DNA from: Fulvia fulva
Taxonomy: Eukaryota > Ascomycota > Dothideomycetes > Mycosphaerellales > Mycosphaerellaceae
Assembly (NCBI RefSeq): GCF_020509005.1
Contig: NC_063012.1
Coordinates: forward strand, 10,478,001 to 10,542,000
Reading direction: 5' to 3'
DNA length: 64,000 nucleotides
Shown here piece after piece: positions 24,766 through 34,465 of the stretch. The position numbers and the translations under genes are program-made. How positions within the stretch are numbered: position 1 is the stretch's first letter; each line of letters starts with the position of its first letter. The notes below the pieces were generated by a model. That model had not been told where the DNA came from, made no database searches, and saw nothing but the letters and a program-made list of their open reading frames with translations.

Positions 24766-24921
24766 AGAGTTTGTTGCGCGTTGTGCACAGTCGCACGTCG
24801 TGCACACCTCCACTAAACTTAGGCCTACTCAATCAAGTATCGACTAATGTCACCTAGGCAACAGTTGACTTTCATTGGGCTGTGCACGACGTGCGACTGT
24901 GCACGACGCGCAACAAACTCT
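24766..24921. mobile_element. MITE with 41-bp terminal inverted repeats
   Basis: The left end 24766-24806 and right end 24881-24921 are inverted copies matching at 40 of 41 positions; the single mismatch is T versus C. The ends begin AGAGTTTGTTGCGCG. TA dinucleotides at 24764-24765 and 24922-24923 would be the target duplication. The 74-bp centre has no ORF. Size, near-perfect ends and TA target fit a non-autonomous Tc1/mariner-type element. The internal TIR palindromes (GCACGTCGTGCAC) could also form a strong hairpin. Confidence 0.85.
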
Positions 24922-25491
24922 TACGGCCACTTCTCGTATTTCGAAGCAGCCACGAATGAGTTAAACACTATGTAGAACTACAGGGCATCCATGGCCCTTG
25001 GCACAGAAGAGCTTCTACATACGACTGATGGCTGACTTGTCAGTACGACGCTGCGGTGCCACATAAGCAACACGCCGAGCACGAACAAGCCAGCCATGGA
25101 ACACTTACACAATGGTCCTGCAGACACCAATCGCCTACCTTGGCTTGGTCTTCCTGTACGAGGCACAGCTCGTTCGGTAGCCTCGATTCAGCGCCAATTT
25201 GATGGATGCACGCGAGCACGTTTGCCCACGTAAGATCACATCAGCAGTACCTTGCAGCATCAACCGCAGTCAGCCCCAATTCTATGGCCAGGTGAGTAGG
25301 CTGTGTATAACATGGCTACCTTCGCGTGCTCTTGAATACACTGCTTGTCATCAGCTGAGCAGAATTGCGAATCTCGCAAGAGTATTGCACCATCCTCTGC
25401 TGCATGCCGCACACATGCATTATACTTGACACCGCAACTCTTACGACCACATTTTTACCGCCTACGAAGGAACATACACGACCACGCCAAC
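24922..25491. other. Intergenic after the MITE
   Basis: No gene recognised. The last 100 bp before the secreted protein gene is its likely promoter. Small ORFs on both strands lack support. Confidence 0.5.
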
Positions 25492-26196
25492 ATGTGGCCG
25501 TTCCGAGTCAGTCTCGTTATGGCACTGGCCGCTGGTCTTGGAACACATGCCACGGAACACCCAGTGCATCGCAGTCATCAGATGCCGATGGGAGGCAGCG
25601 ACCAGCGACCGGCCAAGGTTGAGTACAGATGCTATGCCGGAGACTTGCAGAATTACCCGTCTCCAGCTGAGTGGCTATCCTGGGACATGCTCTGGGACCT
25701 CAACCGCGAACAGATTCTATCAAGCAACCGAGGTGACACATACTTGCAGCACTACGTCCAGGAAAGCATTCTCCAGGTTGCCAGAGATGCTGATGTGGAT
25801 CCTCGCTTCATCTTAGCAGTGGTAATGCAAGAGTCGAAAGGCTTTGCGGACACTGAGTGTGTTGGCACTACACCACGATGCGGCATCATGCATGCTCCAA
25901 AGGGTAGCAGGTTTGACCAGTCGGACGCCAGATTTTCGGTCGAGAGAATGATCCGAGACGGAGTCCAAGGGACTGCGAAGAGAGGTCCTGGACTTGCTGA
26001 CCTGCTGAAAGGCAGGCCGAGACTCGCAAACGTGCCGTCTGGGAACTGGTATGCGCTAGCCAGGGCGTACAATTCTGGTGCCGTAGGAAAATACCTGGAC
26101 GTGGTCAGTCGCGGTCAGCCTGGCTATGTCAATGATATTGCCAACAGATTGCAGGGCTGGAATGGTTTGTGGACAGGGCACAAGACGTGTGGATGA
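25492..26196 (+). CDS. Secreted lysozyme/transglycosylase-like (GH23-type fold) protein
   Basis: Single-exon protein of 234 residues with a probable signal peptide (MWPFRVSLVMALAAGLGTHA). The body resembles the lysozyme-like superfamily of soluble lytic transglycosylases: a helix ending FILAVVMQESKG supplies a candidate catalytic Glu near residue 114, and ALARAYNSGAVGKYLD near 189 is the characteristic AxxAYNSG segment. Related secreted fungal proteins are annotated as transglycosylase SLT domain-containing. Cysteines (YRCYAG, ECVGTTPRCG, KTCG) suggest disulphides. Targets may be bacterial peptidoglycan or chitin-like polymers; activity is inferred. The ATG at 25492 is placed just before the signal peptide, though the frame is open further upstream. 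Confidence 0.78.
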   Translation: MWPFRVSLVMALAAGLGTHATEHPVHRSHQMPMGGSDQRPAKVEYRCYAGDLQNYPSPAEWLSWDMLWDLNREQILSSNRGDTYLQHYVQESILQVARDADVDPRFILAVVMQESKGFADTECVGTTPRCGIMHAPKGSRFDQSDARFSVERMIRDGVQGTAKRGPGLADLLKGRPRLANVPSGNWYALARAYNSGAVGKYLDVVSRGQPGYVNDIANRLQGWNGLWTGHKTCG

Positions 26197-27352
26197 GACC
26201 TGATGTTGCTCTTTCTGGACGACTGGCCTGGGCAACTACCTGGACATTTCAGCCCGAGACCTCCAACTCCTGGACCTACGGATTCCTATACCACTAGCTG
26301 GCTGCCTTCTTTGCCGGATGATACCCATTGCTATCACTTGCAGCAACCACATCGCCCTACACAGGTCTCTCGCCCTGCGACTCGGATCCCACAGACCTGA
26401 AGATAGAAGCCTCAGCATATGGCAGGATGTGCTCGCCGTAGCCAGGTACAAGATCCGTGGCAGACTTGCTGGTCTTCCACAGCTGAGCTCGATTGGCATA
26501 AATCTCTCATGGTGGAAAGAGGCAAGCAGCACACATCACTCGTGCGAAGTACAATACCTGCAATAGTCGCAACGTTCCGTCCAGCTTCTAGGATGCAGCA
26601 TTCGTTTCTCGCCTCTTGATCAATCTGGACTGGCCGGTTGTACAATATCTCCAGTTTGCGAGTCTCTTCCCTCTCGCCTCCGAAGCCGTCTCGAGCTACG
26701 AGCTGCAGACTCGTGTAATTATGACTGCGAAGGTGACATTTTCATGCTTTCTTTGAGTCGTCCAGGGCGGCTGAGATGGGTTGACATTGTTTCACATGGC
26801 GCGGTCCAAGTTGTTGAATGTTACGGCGAAGAGGGACTGAGCTTTGAAAGAGTCGATGATGGACAAAGCTTCGTTGGAGCTGCACACCTTCCAACTGAAG
26901 CTTCGACTACGCTATACTGCGGCCTGTGGCAGCAGACACAGGAAGCTGAGCAACTGGACGCCAAAGCCGCCGCATCACGTCAAGTATTGCAAGCAATCGA
27001 AAGACCAAGTTGTTGCGACGCGACTCTCGCAATGCTCGCATCGACTCCGTTAGGACCGCTGAAGTCAGCAAGGGATCTCTAGTCTCCTCCGAGGAACATT
27101 GATCCAAACCCGGCGCATCGCTGCGATGTTATCGTGGTTGTTGCCAATATTACAGCCATCGTGCAGCTTGATGTCGTGTAACGTAGGAACCTGCCTGGTC
27201 CTCGGAAGCCACATCGTGCAGTGTAACCACAGCTGGGAAATGCTGTCCTTCATCTGCCTGGACTCGACATCGATCTTTCCTGGTCACTTTCGCCTCGCAA
27301 CATTGGCTGGTGGAGCTCTACCATCGTCGTGTCAGGCACGTTTCAATTGTTA
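26197..27352. other. Intergenic, unresolved
   Basis: No gene I can support. A 112-codon plus-strand ORF from an ATG at 26744 (MLSLSRPGRLRWVDIV...) is the best candidate, but it shows no family features and the opposite strand is also open over part of it. Confidence 0.4.
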
Positions 27353-27499
27353 TCATGAATCGTGGGCTGAAGAGAAGTCCTTGAAGACGGCCTTGGACAC
27401 AGGCGAGACGTCCGATGCAACTTCCGAAAGAGGGCTGGCGCACACGATCCCTGTGGCAATGAAGGCGGCCAAACCAAAGAAGATCCGAGCATCCAGCAT
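27353..27499 (-). CDS. Candidate small secreted peptide
   Basis: An ATG at 27499 opens a 48-codon frame whose start, LDARIFFGLAAFIATGIVCA, reads as a strong signal peptide, followed by SPLSEVASDVSPVSKAVF and a charged end. No cysteines follow the presumed cleavage site and no intron was found that would extend it. It could be a first exon or a chance ORF. A longer plus-strand ORF overlaps it. Confidence 0.3.
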   Translation of the reverse strand: MLDARIFFGLAAFIATGIVCASPLSEVASDVSPVSKAVFKDFSSAHDS

Positions 27500-27772
27500 C
27501 TGCTGTGCGACCAAGCGTGAACGGACACGCTTCCCCAAGCGTGAGCTAGGGTAAAGCTCAATCCTCGAAGACAACGGCTATGGCGTTGGCTGGTCTCGAC
27601 GCTCGTCTAGGCATGCACCTGTGGCGAGCCTTGGTCAATGGCACAAAGACGGAAGAGGTACCAGAACCATGCACTAAGAAACGTAGAGCTACATATGCCG
27701 CCAGCTGTAGCTTAGCATGGAGGACTCTCATCGACCGTAATCTGAGCTTAGCTCCAAACCAACATTACGACG

Positions 27773-29046
27773 ATGAAGGAATTTCGCTTCTTCAACGCAG
27801 TCTACGACGAGAAAGCATGCCGCATCTCTACGCGGATGGTACAGTCTCAACTGTCACAGAGCCCGGGCTTCATCTTTGTCAACGTCAGCAACACGAGAGA
27901 TGAGAAGAAACGCAAGCATATGCAGAAAGTTGTCCGCTCCGCAGCTACCGCTTACAGCCATCGAGTGCAACCAAGAGGCGCCTCGAAGTCAGAGGTCACT
28001 CTCAAACTGCTTCGAACTGATTCTCGCAACGTAGTACCGGAACAGCTCATATCTAAGAGATCCGACGACACTCACAATGGCCGCTCCAGCAATGCTGTCA
28101 AGCAGAAAACAACCGCAAATGTGGCCAATATCTCTCGCAAGCGCGATGTATTGATACCCAAGCACCGCCGCTCAGATATCCGTCTTGCACAAAAGGAGAG
28201 ATCGTTGTCACCTGGGCCCGTGAACCTTTGGGTTCCAGACCCGTCGTTTCTAGATGCGAGCATGAAAGATCCATTCAACTCATATCCCGTGCACTATCGA
28301 AGGTGGTACGGCCAGTTGATTAACTTCGTGAGTCGTCGTTGCCAAAGGATTGCCCGAGATTACAGTATCTGACTACATAGCAGTGGTATCATGTCACCTT
28401 CGCCCGCAGCATACGCGTACTGAAAGCCACCAAGGAAGAAATCCACGCATACTCCATCTGGTCTCGTCGCCAGGAACTGCAGGAACCTGCGCTATTCTAC
28501 ACCGCGCTATACCTAGCCAGCGGCATTCCCGTCGCGGAGGGCCTCTTCCCCGTCCAAGCAGCCCTGTGGCTGCGCCTGAAGACCGTCGAAGCCATGAAAG
28601 AAGCCCTCGACGACCCACGACGCGCAACAAGCACACCCGTCATCCTCGCAGTAGGTCGAATCGCCCTTCACGAGCACATCTACGGCAGCCGAGAGCTGGC
28701 CCATAACGTCCACAGACCCGCGCAACGGAGAATGATTAACATGCGCGGCGGCCTGGCGAAGATGGGTCTCCCAGCTACGACGATTCAGCTTATCGTGTGG
28801 ACGGATTCGTTGCTGAGTGCTGAGGCAGGTACTGAGCCTTATTTCGCGGACGTGAGTAGCCTCAGTCTAGCTTGTGCGAGGGTTATGGAGACTGATTTGT
28901 TTTTTATGAAGGTGCCTAGGCAGATTGCTATCAAGTCGTACTCGCCGCAGGAGGCGATGCGGGTCACGAATCATTGCTCTCCACAACGGAATCATCATCC
29001 TGGTTATGATGGTCCGATTGTTGCGGAGATTCCGGAGGATGAGTGA
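27773..29046 (+). CDS. Fungal transcription-factor-domain protein
   Basis: Exons 27773-28327 and 28384-29046, separated by a 56-bp GTGAGT...CTGAC...GCAG intron, give 405 residues. The N-terminal phrase GFIFVNVSNTRDEKKRKHMQ and the later WYGQLINFWYHVTFARSI, HEHIYGSRELAHNVHRPAQR and MINMRGGLAKMGLP match a large group of fungal nuclear proteins with a transcription-factor-type middle domain but no recognisable Zn2Cys6 cluster. The middle is basic and Ser-rich. Function as a regulator is by family analogy only. The stop lies about 30 bp before a dispersed repeat copy. Confidence 0.75.
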
Positions 29047-29077
29047 GCAGGTCGTGCAGGGCTGTGGACAAACTTGG

Positions 29078-29185
29078 GTGCCGCTGAGCGCGTCGTCTAC
29101 CTCCGGGAAAAACATAACTGCATGATCCGTCCGGGATGCCAAAGCGATGTGTGGATTGCAGCGACCGTTGCGAAGCGCTCGCGGG
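29078..29185 (+). repeat. Dispersed repeat copy 1 (about 110 bp)
   Basis: Starts near GCCGCTGAGCGCGTCG and ends near GCGAAGCGCTCGCGG; the core AAAGCGATGTGTGG is shared with the copies at 50891 and 56421. GAGCGC near the 5' end and GCGCTC near the 3' end form an imperfect inverted pair. It lies just after the stop of the transcription-factor-domain gene. Confidence 0.65.
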
Positions 29186-29460
29186 TTGCCTTGTCTCGTC
29201 TCGGTGATCTGGAGAAAACGACCGCAAAGGCTAATGATTGCAATGATCTGACTGGCGATGAATACTTGTCAACAGCACTTGGTGTAAGCGTTGGAAGCTG
29301 ACACTGCGTTGTGCTACGTCCGTATTAGGCATGTGGTCTTCTGCAGGCACAGCTTCTGGCACTGATATAAGGAATCCTCGATGCTTTGAAGGCCGCGTGA
29401 AAACACAGCTGCACATCTTTCACGAGTACAGCAGTATCCCACCTTAAAACGCCATCGACA

Positions 29461-29985
29461 ATGGGATCCTCCCCACCGCCATCCTCCTCCTCCAAGACGC
29501 TAGAATCTCTCTTCCAACATCTCCAAACAATGCACACCAACTCCCCACCCGAACACTGCTCCCACTTCAGCACCTTCTTCACCACCAACTGCCTCACCCA
29601 AGTCCGCAGCATGCGCGAACCAGTTCTCCACGGCCGCTCCGCCGCAATCTCCGACCTCAAAGAACGTCTAAACTACTGGCACCTCGACGAACCCCGAATC
29701 ATATCGCGGACCACAAGCGATGATGGGATGACCGTAATTCTCGAGATGGCGAACAAGTTATCAATTCTTGGAGATGTTATTGATCCCTTTCCCGAGACGG
29801 TTGTGGCGAGGTTTGACGAGGGGGGATGCATTGAGAGTTTGAAGGGTTATAATTGTCAGAGTCCCGTGGTGTATATTGTGCAGCAGAAGACGGGGAAGGG
29901 GCCGTATACTGAGGCGGAGTTGGGGATGGATAATGATTTGAAGTATAATATTCGTAGGAGTGAGGGGGAGGGGTGCTGTGCGTGA
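29461..29985 (+). CDS. NTF2/SnoaL-like small protein
   Basis: Single-exon ORF of 174 residues. A Ser/Pro-rich start is followed by LESLFQHLQTMHTNSPPEHC and HGRSAAISDLKERLNYW, then beta-strand-rich sequence (MTVILEMANKLSILGDVIDP, TVVARFDEGGCIESLKGYN). A helical start followed by curved-sheet strands suggests an NTF2-like fold, common in small fungal proteins of unknown substrate. The end EGEGCCA resembles a prenylation-like CC tail, but the last four residues (GCCA) are not a canonical CaaX box. The family assignment is tentative; that it is a gene is fairly secure. Confidence 0.68.
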   Translation: MGSSPPPSSSSKTLESLFQHLQTMHTNSPPEHCSHFSTFFTTNCLTQVRSMREPVLHGRSAAISDLKERLNYWHLDEPRIISRTTSDDGMTVILEMANKLSILGDVIDPFPETVVARFDEGGCIESLKGYNCQSPVVYIVQQKTGKGPYTEAELGMDNDLKYNIRRSEGEGCCA

Positions 29986-30023
29986 TGGTGGAGGAAGGTG
30001 CGAGGGTTGGTGATGAAGGTGAT

Positions 30024-30136
30024 GGCCGCTTAGCGCTTCGATGTACTATGTGAGCGCAGGCCGTTGCTTCAAACCGCTGGCATGGAGGTGAGTAGCGAGG
30101 TCCGGTTAATGCAGGAGAGGGCATAGCGCGTCGATC
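30024..30136 (+). repeat. Dispersed repeat copy 2 (degenerate)
   Basis: GCCGCTTAGCGCTTCG is followed after about 30 bp by GTTGCTTCAAACCGCTGGCATG and later by AGTAGCGAGG and AGCGCGTCG. The order and spacing match the other copies, but identity is lower. It sits just after the stop of the NTF2-like gene. Confidence 0.45.
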
Positions 30137-30226
30137 TATGTTGGTTCCAGACTTGAAGTCGACGAATGTAGCGGCGGCAACATACTTTGTCAACAGGCCT
30201 TGTTGTTGAGCGGTGTCACAGCATGT

Positions 30227-31666
30227 TCAGTAGTAACTATTGCTCGTACCACTACGTCCATACTCTTCCCCCGTCCCAGGAAACGCCCCAACAGGCTCCA
30301 CCACACCACCATACCCCTCCTCATCCCCACTATCCTCCTCCTCCCCCCTAAACACCGCCTCCTCCGGCTCCGGCGGCGCCCTCATCCTCACAAACACATC
30401 CTGATCCAACGTCGGCGGCACGTACGGCTGTGGCGTATGATACTCCCTCCCCGAGGGCATATTCGCCAGCAAAGGCTCGAAAGGCGGGACTAGCTGCACG
30501 TTAATCGTGCTATTCTCCTTATCCCACTTGTTCTCAAGCATCTCCACGACTCTAGCCTCTTCGAAACGGCCTGCATCCATGCCCCATTCGCCGCCCTTGG
30601 AGACTTTACGGTCTTCGCGACGTTCTTGCCAGGTTTGTTTGAGGCCTCGTAGGCCTTTGCGTTTGCCGTCTTCTAGGTCGGCGGCGAGGTTGAGTTCTTT
30701 TTTCGCGCCTTTTAGCCAGGCTAGGCCTTCGCCGGTTTTTCCTGAGAGCTCGGAGTCGATGGCTAGAAAGCGTGCTGCCTTGCCGCGAGCAGTGCGGCGT
30801 AAGTCGCTGGCGTATTTAATCAGATCTTCATCGATTTTGCCGCCGCTGCCGCGGGCGAGGAGGCCGTGTGCGTTGGTTGCGTGTTCTCCAGCGGCGAGAC
30901 ATATCCTCGCGAACAGGTGAGCTCGCACTTTGGGGATCGAGGGCGCTTTGAACATCCAATCCGTGTTCCCCTCATTCCTATCGTCGGCGACTGCAGCTGT
31001 GTAAGGGTCGTCTTTCGCCACAACGATAATCGTCGCCTCCGCCAGTACCAACGAAGCCAACGCCGATATGGTCGAAGGCTGGATATCAACCGGCGCATCC
31101 TTAGCAGCAGAAATTGAAGGGAGCGATAGGAGGTACGTATGTATAGCATACGCATCAAGTAAATGCTTCATCGCCGCTCCAATCGTCCCCGTCCGCTGCT
31201 CCGCCGACAACACCGCCCCACCAAACAACATCCGCATCTGCGCCCTCGCAAGCAGCGAATGCACATACGCCAACGTCGACAGCGTAAAAGCAGCCTCATG
31301 ATGCAGACCTACCAGTTTCGGACGAGGATTTTCCCGTCCAGGGAGCGCAGCAGAGAGCGTGCTCCGCCATTCGGTCTCGAGTGGTTTCTTCACTTCGACA
31401 TCTAACTTTTCCGGTCCGATGTCGCGGTAGCCGGAGCCAGTGTTTAGGGCCAGGAGGTATGGGAGGTAGCTGGCTACTGCGTCCTGCACGGTGGAGAGGT
31501 TTGTGGCTTGGGCTTGGGGCGGGAGCCGTTTGTGCTTTTTGAGGGCATCCTTTAGGACGCTGCGACGTGTTGTTGCGGATAGTGGGAGTGAGGGATGTGT
31601 TACGCTGTCGAAGTAGTCGGATAGCAGGACGGAGCTGGTTGTTGGGAGTGTGAAGGGGAATGGCAT
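30227..31666 (-). CDS. palC: pH-response regulator PalC, BRO1-domain protein
   Basis: Single-exon ORF of 479 residues from the ATG opening MPFPFTLPTTSSVLLSDYF. PalC is a BRO1-domain protein that links the ambient-pH sensor complex to ESCRT (Vps32) at the cell cortex, upstream of PacC processing. Seen: a helical BRO1-like region (TRRSVLKDALKKHKRLPPQA, YLPYLLALNTGSGYRDIG, GLHHEAAFTLSTLAYVHSLL, RTGTIGAAMKHLLDAYAIHT, GEHATNAHGLLARG) and a C-terminal conserved segment STINVQLVPPFEPLLANMPS with the motif YVPPTLDQD, then an acidic tail. Length is as expected for PalC. The open frame continues upstream without family sequence, so the later ATG was chosen. Confidence 0.88.
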   Translation of the reverse strand: MPFPFTLPTTSSVLLSDYFDSVTHPSLPLSATTRRSVLKDALKKHKRLPPQAQATNLSTVQDAVASYLPYLLALNTGSGYRDIGPEKLDVEVKKPLETEWRSTLSAALPGRENPRPKLVGLHHEAAFTLSTLAYVHSLLARAQMRMLFGGAVLSAEQRTGTIGAAMKHLLDAYAIHTYLLSLPSISAAKDAPVDIQPSTISALASLVLAEATIIVVAKDDPYTAAVADDRNEGNTDWMFKAPSIPKVRAHLFARICLAAGEHATNAHGLLARGSGGKIDEDLIKYASDLRRTARGKAARFLAIDSELSGKTGEGLAWLKGAKKELNLAADLEDGKRKGLRGLKQTWQERREDRKVSKGGEWGMDAGRFEEARVVEMLENKWDKENSTINVQLVPPFEPLLANMPSGREYHTPQPYVPPTLDQDVFVRMRAPPEPEEAVFRGEEEDSGDEEGYGGVVEPVGAFPGTGEEYGRSGTSNSYY

Positions 31667-32083
31667 GTCGGTTGTTGTTGCGAGGAGATCGACGCGGAAA
31701 GTGAGGTGGAGGTCGAGCTTCAAAACACCAAAGGCGAAGCACGTGGCACATGCATTGGGAATATCCACGCCACTTTGCTTGACAAAACAGTTCCTGTTGA
31801 CAAACAGTGCGGACCATACGGAGTACATGACGAGTAGTGACCATGCCGAATATTCATACGCTTCATTCGCTATCTAGTATGACCCCTGCAGCACGCATCG
31901 CCCTGGCTGGACAACACCTTCTCTCGTAACAAGATGTGTTCAAGACTCAACATCATCAAGCGTGCAATGGGTATCTCTACTCCTCCACAACAGTCTCTCT
32001 CAAGTCAAACAGAACTCTCAACATCCTGCACCTTCATTCATCACAAGCATCCCCGCCAACCGCCTATGCAAGTCACCGACATC
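31667..32083. other. Spacer upstream of palC
   Basis: The 417-bp spacer between palC and the NTF2-like gene, both minus strand, contains the palC promoter. No repeat or gene recognised. ORFs here are antisense shadows. Confidence 0.5.
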
Positions 32084-33880
32084 CTAATCATCGCTGAAGT
32101 GGTCGTCGTGGCGCTTGAACTCCTCAGCACTGCCGATCACTCGCTGGTATACCTTCTTCTTCACCGGTTCGCTTTCGCTGTCGGAAAGAATTGTTGGAAT
32201 ATCAGGTGCAAGTTCCTCAGAAATCGCTGTCGCCGGCTCCAGCGTTCGTTTGCGCTTGTTGTGCACGTCGTGATCTCGCACTGGGACGCACGTCAGCATC
32301 GACTTCAGGATCGCTGTCGTCTCCGATGCCCCATGCTCTACCGCCAGAACGGGAACCCATGCCATCTCCGGCAGTTTTGTATATCTTCTTGCCTGCCGAC
32401 TCTCCATGCGACCAGCTGCTCTTCTGATCAGGGCGCGTGCTGGGCTTTGTCTTCTGGGCTTTATCCACAGCAGGCGACTTATCTGTCATGGCCTGATGCG
32501 AGTTGAAGTCATTACCCCGACGAGCGTTGTTCACGCTGGTGGTTTGGGCCTTCTTTCTAGCCGCGGGTTCATCCACTTCAGGATCAGAGTCGACATCCCA
32601 CCATCCTTCACCACCCTTGCGCGAGCCCATGCCGTCACCAGCTGTTTTGTAAATCTTGCCTACAGGCATTGGGGAGTCGTCTACCAGCTCGAAGTGAGGT
32701 GCCGCATCCTTGCGGGCGGCGTGTACGATCGGTCGCTTGGGTGGAGAGCTCGGGTCGTCCTGGTAATCAATTAGCTTGTGCACAACTTGATTTTGCAGAG
32801 AAGCAGTACCTCGTCCACACCGGCACCCCAGTGTCGCTCAAAATCTGGTTTCTGCTTCTCGACGTGCTTCGGAGGGGTCGCGAAGTCCTCAAAGCTGAAG
32901 GTAGCATTCTGGTTACCCTTTGCCTTGCTCGGTGGTCTGTTCTCCTTGGGTGCGTCCTCACCGTTGCCGAAGGCGAAGTGCTCGTACTTTTGGTCATAGG
33001 TCTTCTTGCGTTCCGGAGAACGAGGTGGAGAGGGGTTCTCGTCTTCCTCGAACAAGCGGTTGCCCTTGAAGTGCTTACCCGCGCCGGCCTTGAGTACAGT
33101 GCCGTCGTTCTTGTGAGGTGACTGGCTTCTGGCAGTCGCTCCCGTAGCGGCAGCAGTCTCTTCACTGGCGAAAAGCTCACCATAGTCGCGTGGGCCAGGC
33201 TTAGCAGACTTTACCTTGTCGTACTTGGGACCTGAGTAAGTTCGGCCGTCCTCGTTCGGGTCGCGCTCTGCAAACAGAGCCAAGCTTGCGTGTGGATCGC
33301 GTGTCACAGAAACACTGTCGCGCTTCTGGTGGCCTTGGATAACTACTTCGTTCGGCTTGCGCGACTCTGATGGCTTGCCATTGCTGTGCGTGTTCTGGCC
33401 GCCTCCGGACTTGACGCTAGCAGTCACGGCATTGACTAAAGCCGTGCCATCTCTGATGGGCCAGTTACGACCAGTCTTGCCAATTGCCTCAACTTGCTTG
33501 AGGAGCGTGCCCTGGTCCCAGTAGAGGCGGATCTGCTGAATCTTGCCGGCACTGTCGTAGCTCACCACATGGGTGAGCGGGAACGTGACCTGACGCTCGT
33601 CGAGCATGTTGGAATCCATTCCAGGAAGGTAGGCACCCCCTCCCATACGGAACTGCAGCGTCGTGGCCGTCTCAACGCAGCAGCCATTGTCGCCCTCGAT
33701 AGTGTAGAGTATCTGCTCATTCTTCTTCTCGACTTGTTTGGCCTGAGCACTGAAGTGCTTCAAGATGGCGGTCGGCTCGCTGATGGTGGTCGTGGTGGTG
33801 ATGTAGTTGATTGTGGCATCGCTGGCAAGATCTCCAGTGTTCGGCGCCTGCAGGAAGCGCAGGTAGGTGCCTGACGCCAT
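32084..33880 (-). CDS. NTF2-like domain protein with disordered repeat-bearing tail
   Basis: Exons 32810-33880, 32342-32759 and 32084-32280 give 561 residues. The N-terminal 150 residues look like an NTF2-like fold (TYLRFLQAPNTGDLASDATI, LPLTHVVSYDS-type strands, IQQIRLYWDQGTLLKQVEAI). The rest is charged and probably disordered. The segment KIYKTAGDGMGSR followed by GG occurs twice, each time before an acidic DSDPEVD motif, an internal duplication of about 100 residues. The last intron (61 bp, CTGAC branch) switches to the frame ending HDDHFSDD; without it a different short tail results. Conserved fungal protein without an assigned role. Confidence 0.8.
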
Positions 33881-34465
33881 GTTTGTGTCGGCAGTATCGT
33901 GTTTCTACCGAGCTCGTGGGTGCGTACAAACGCGTTGAAGCTTTGTAGAGGTACAGATGGTCGCGGAGTGGAGCGGAGAGACTCGGCAGGGAGGTGTGTT
34001 TGTTTGCAGACACGCCTCGCCAGCAAGAGCGAGGCCGATTGTTTTGATGGACGTATTCAGGGTTCTGACTTAAGTTCCATTCCGAAACCCCGGCTCCTGC
34101 CCTGAACTTTATCTATTCGACTTTCACGTTGTCACAACACACTGGAGCTTCTTATTACTCCACTGTTTCCGTGACATGCGCGTGTCTGTATTGTTCAAGA
34201 TACTCCTGTTCTACTGCGGTGAGCATATGCAGTCGTCAAGGGTCAAGTATTGTGGTTCTCACGAGCTGGCGTCGCCTGTGCCTTCCCCTCGATTCTCCAC
34301 AACCGTCCTTGTACCTGCATTAGACGCAACGCTAGGCAAGAGCCTGTTCAGATTGGCTAGGCACGTGGAAGGCAAGCGCTTCGTCAGGTCGATCGTCTAT
34401 CACAGATTCCTCCACGACACCCGGAAAAGCCACCAAGAACCAACCTAGTCATGCACATATTTATG
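33881..34465. other. Intergenic, no gene recognised
   Basis: This spacer lies upstream of the NTF2-like gene (minus) and downstream of the GNAT-like gene (minus). A 90-codon plus ORF from 34176 (MRVSVLFKILLFYCGEHM...) has a hydrophobic start but no supporting features. Confidence 0.45.

Noticed and set aside
26744..27082. 112-codon plus-strand ORF
   Set aside because: It has an ATG but no recognisable family, signal peptide or splice context, and the opposite strand is also partly open.
30200..30493. Plus-strand ORF rich in Arg, Leu, Pro and His
   Set aside because: It is antisense to the conserved C-terminus of palC.
31934..32506. 190-codon plus-strand ORF
   Set aside because: Mostly antisense to the last exons of the NTF2-like gene, whose splicing and repeats are well supported.
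34176..34448. 90-codon ORF with a hydrophobic start
   Set aside because: The hydrophobic stretch is short and interrupted by charged residues, and nothing downstream resembles a mature secreted protein.
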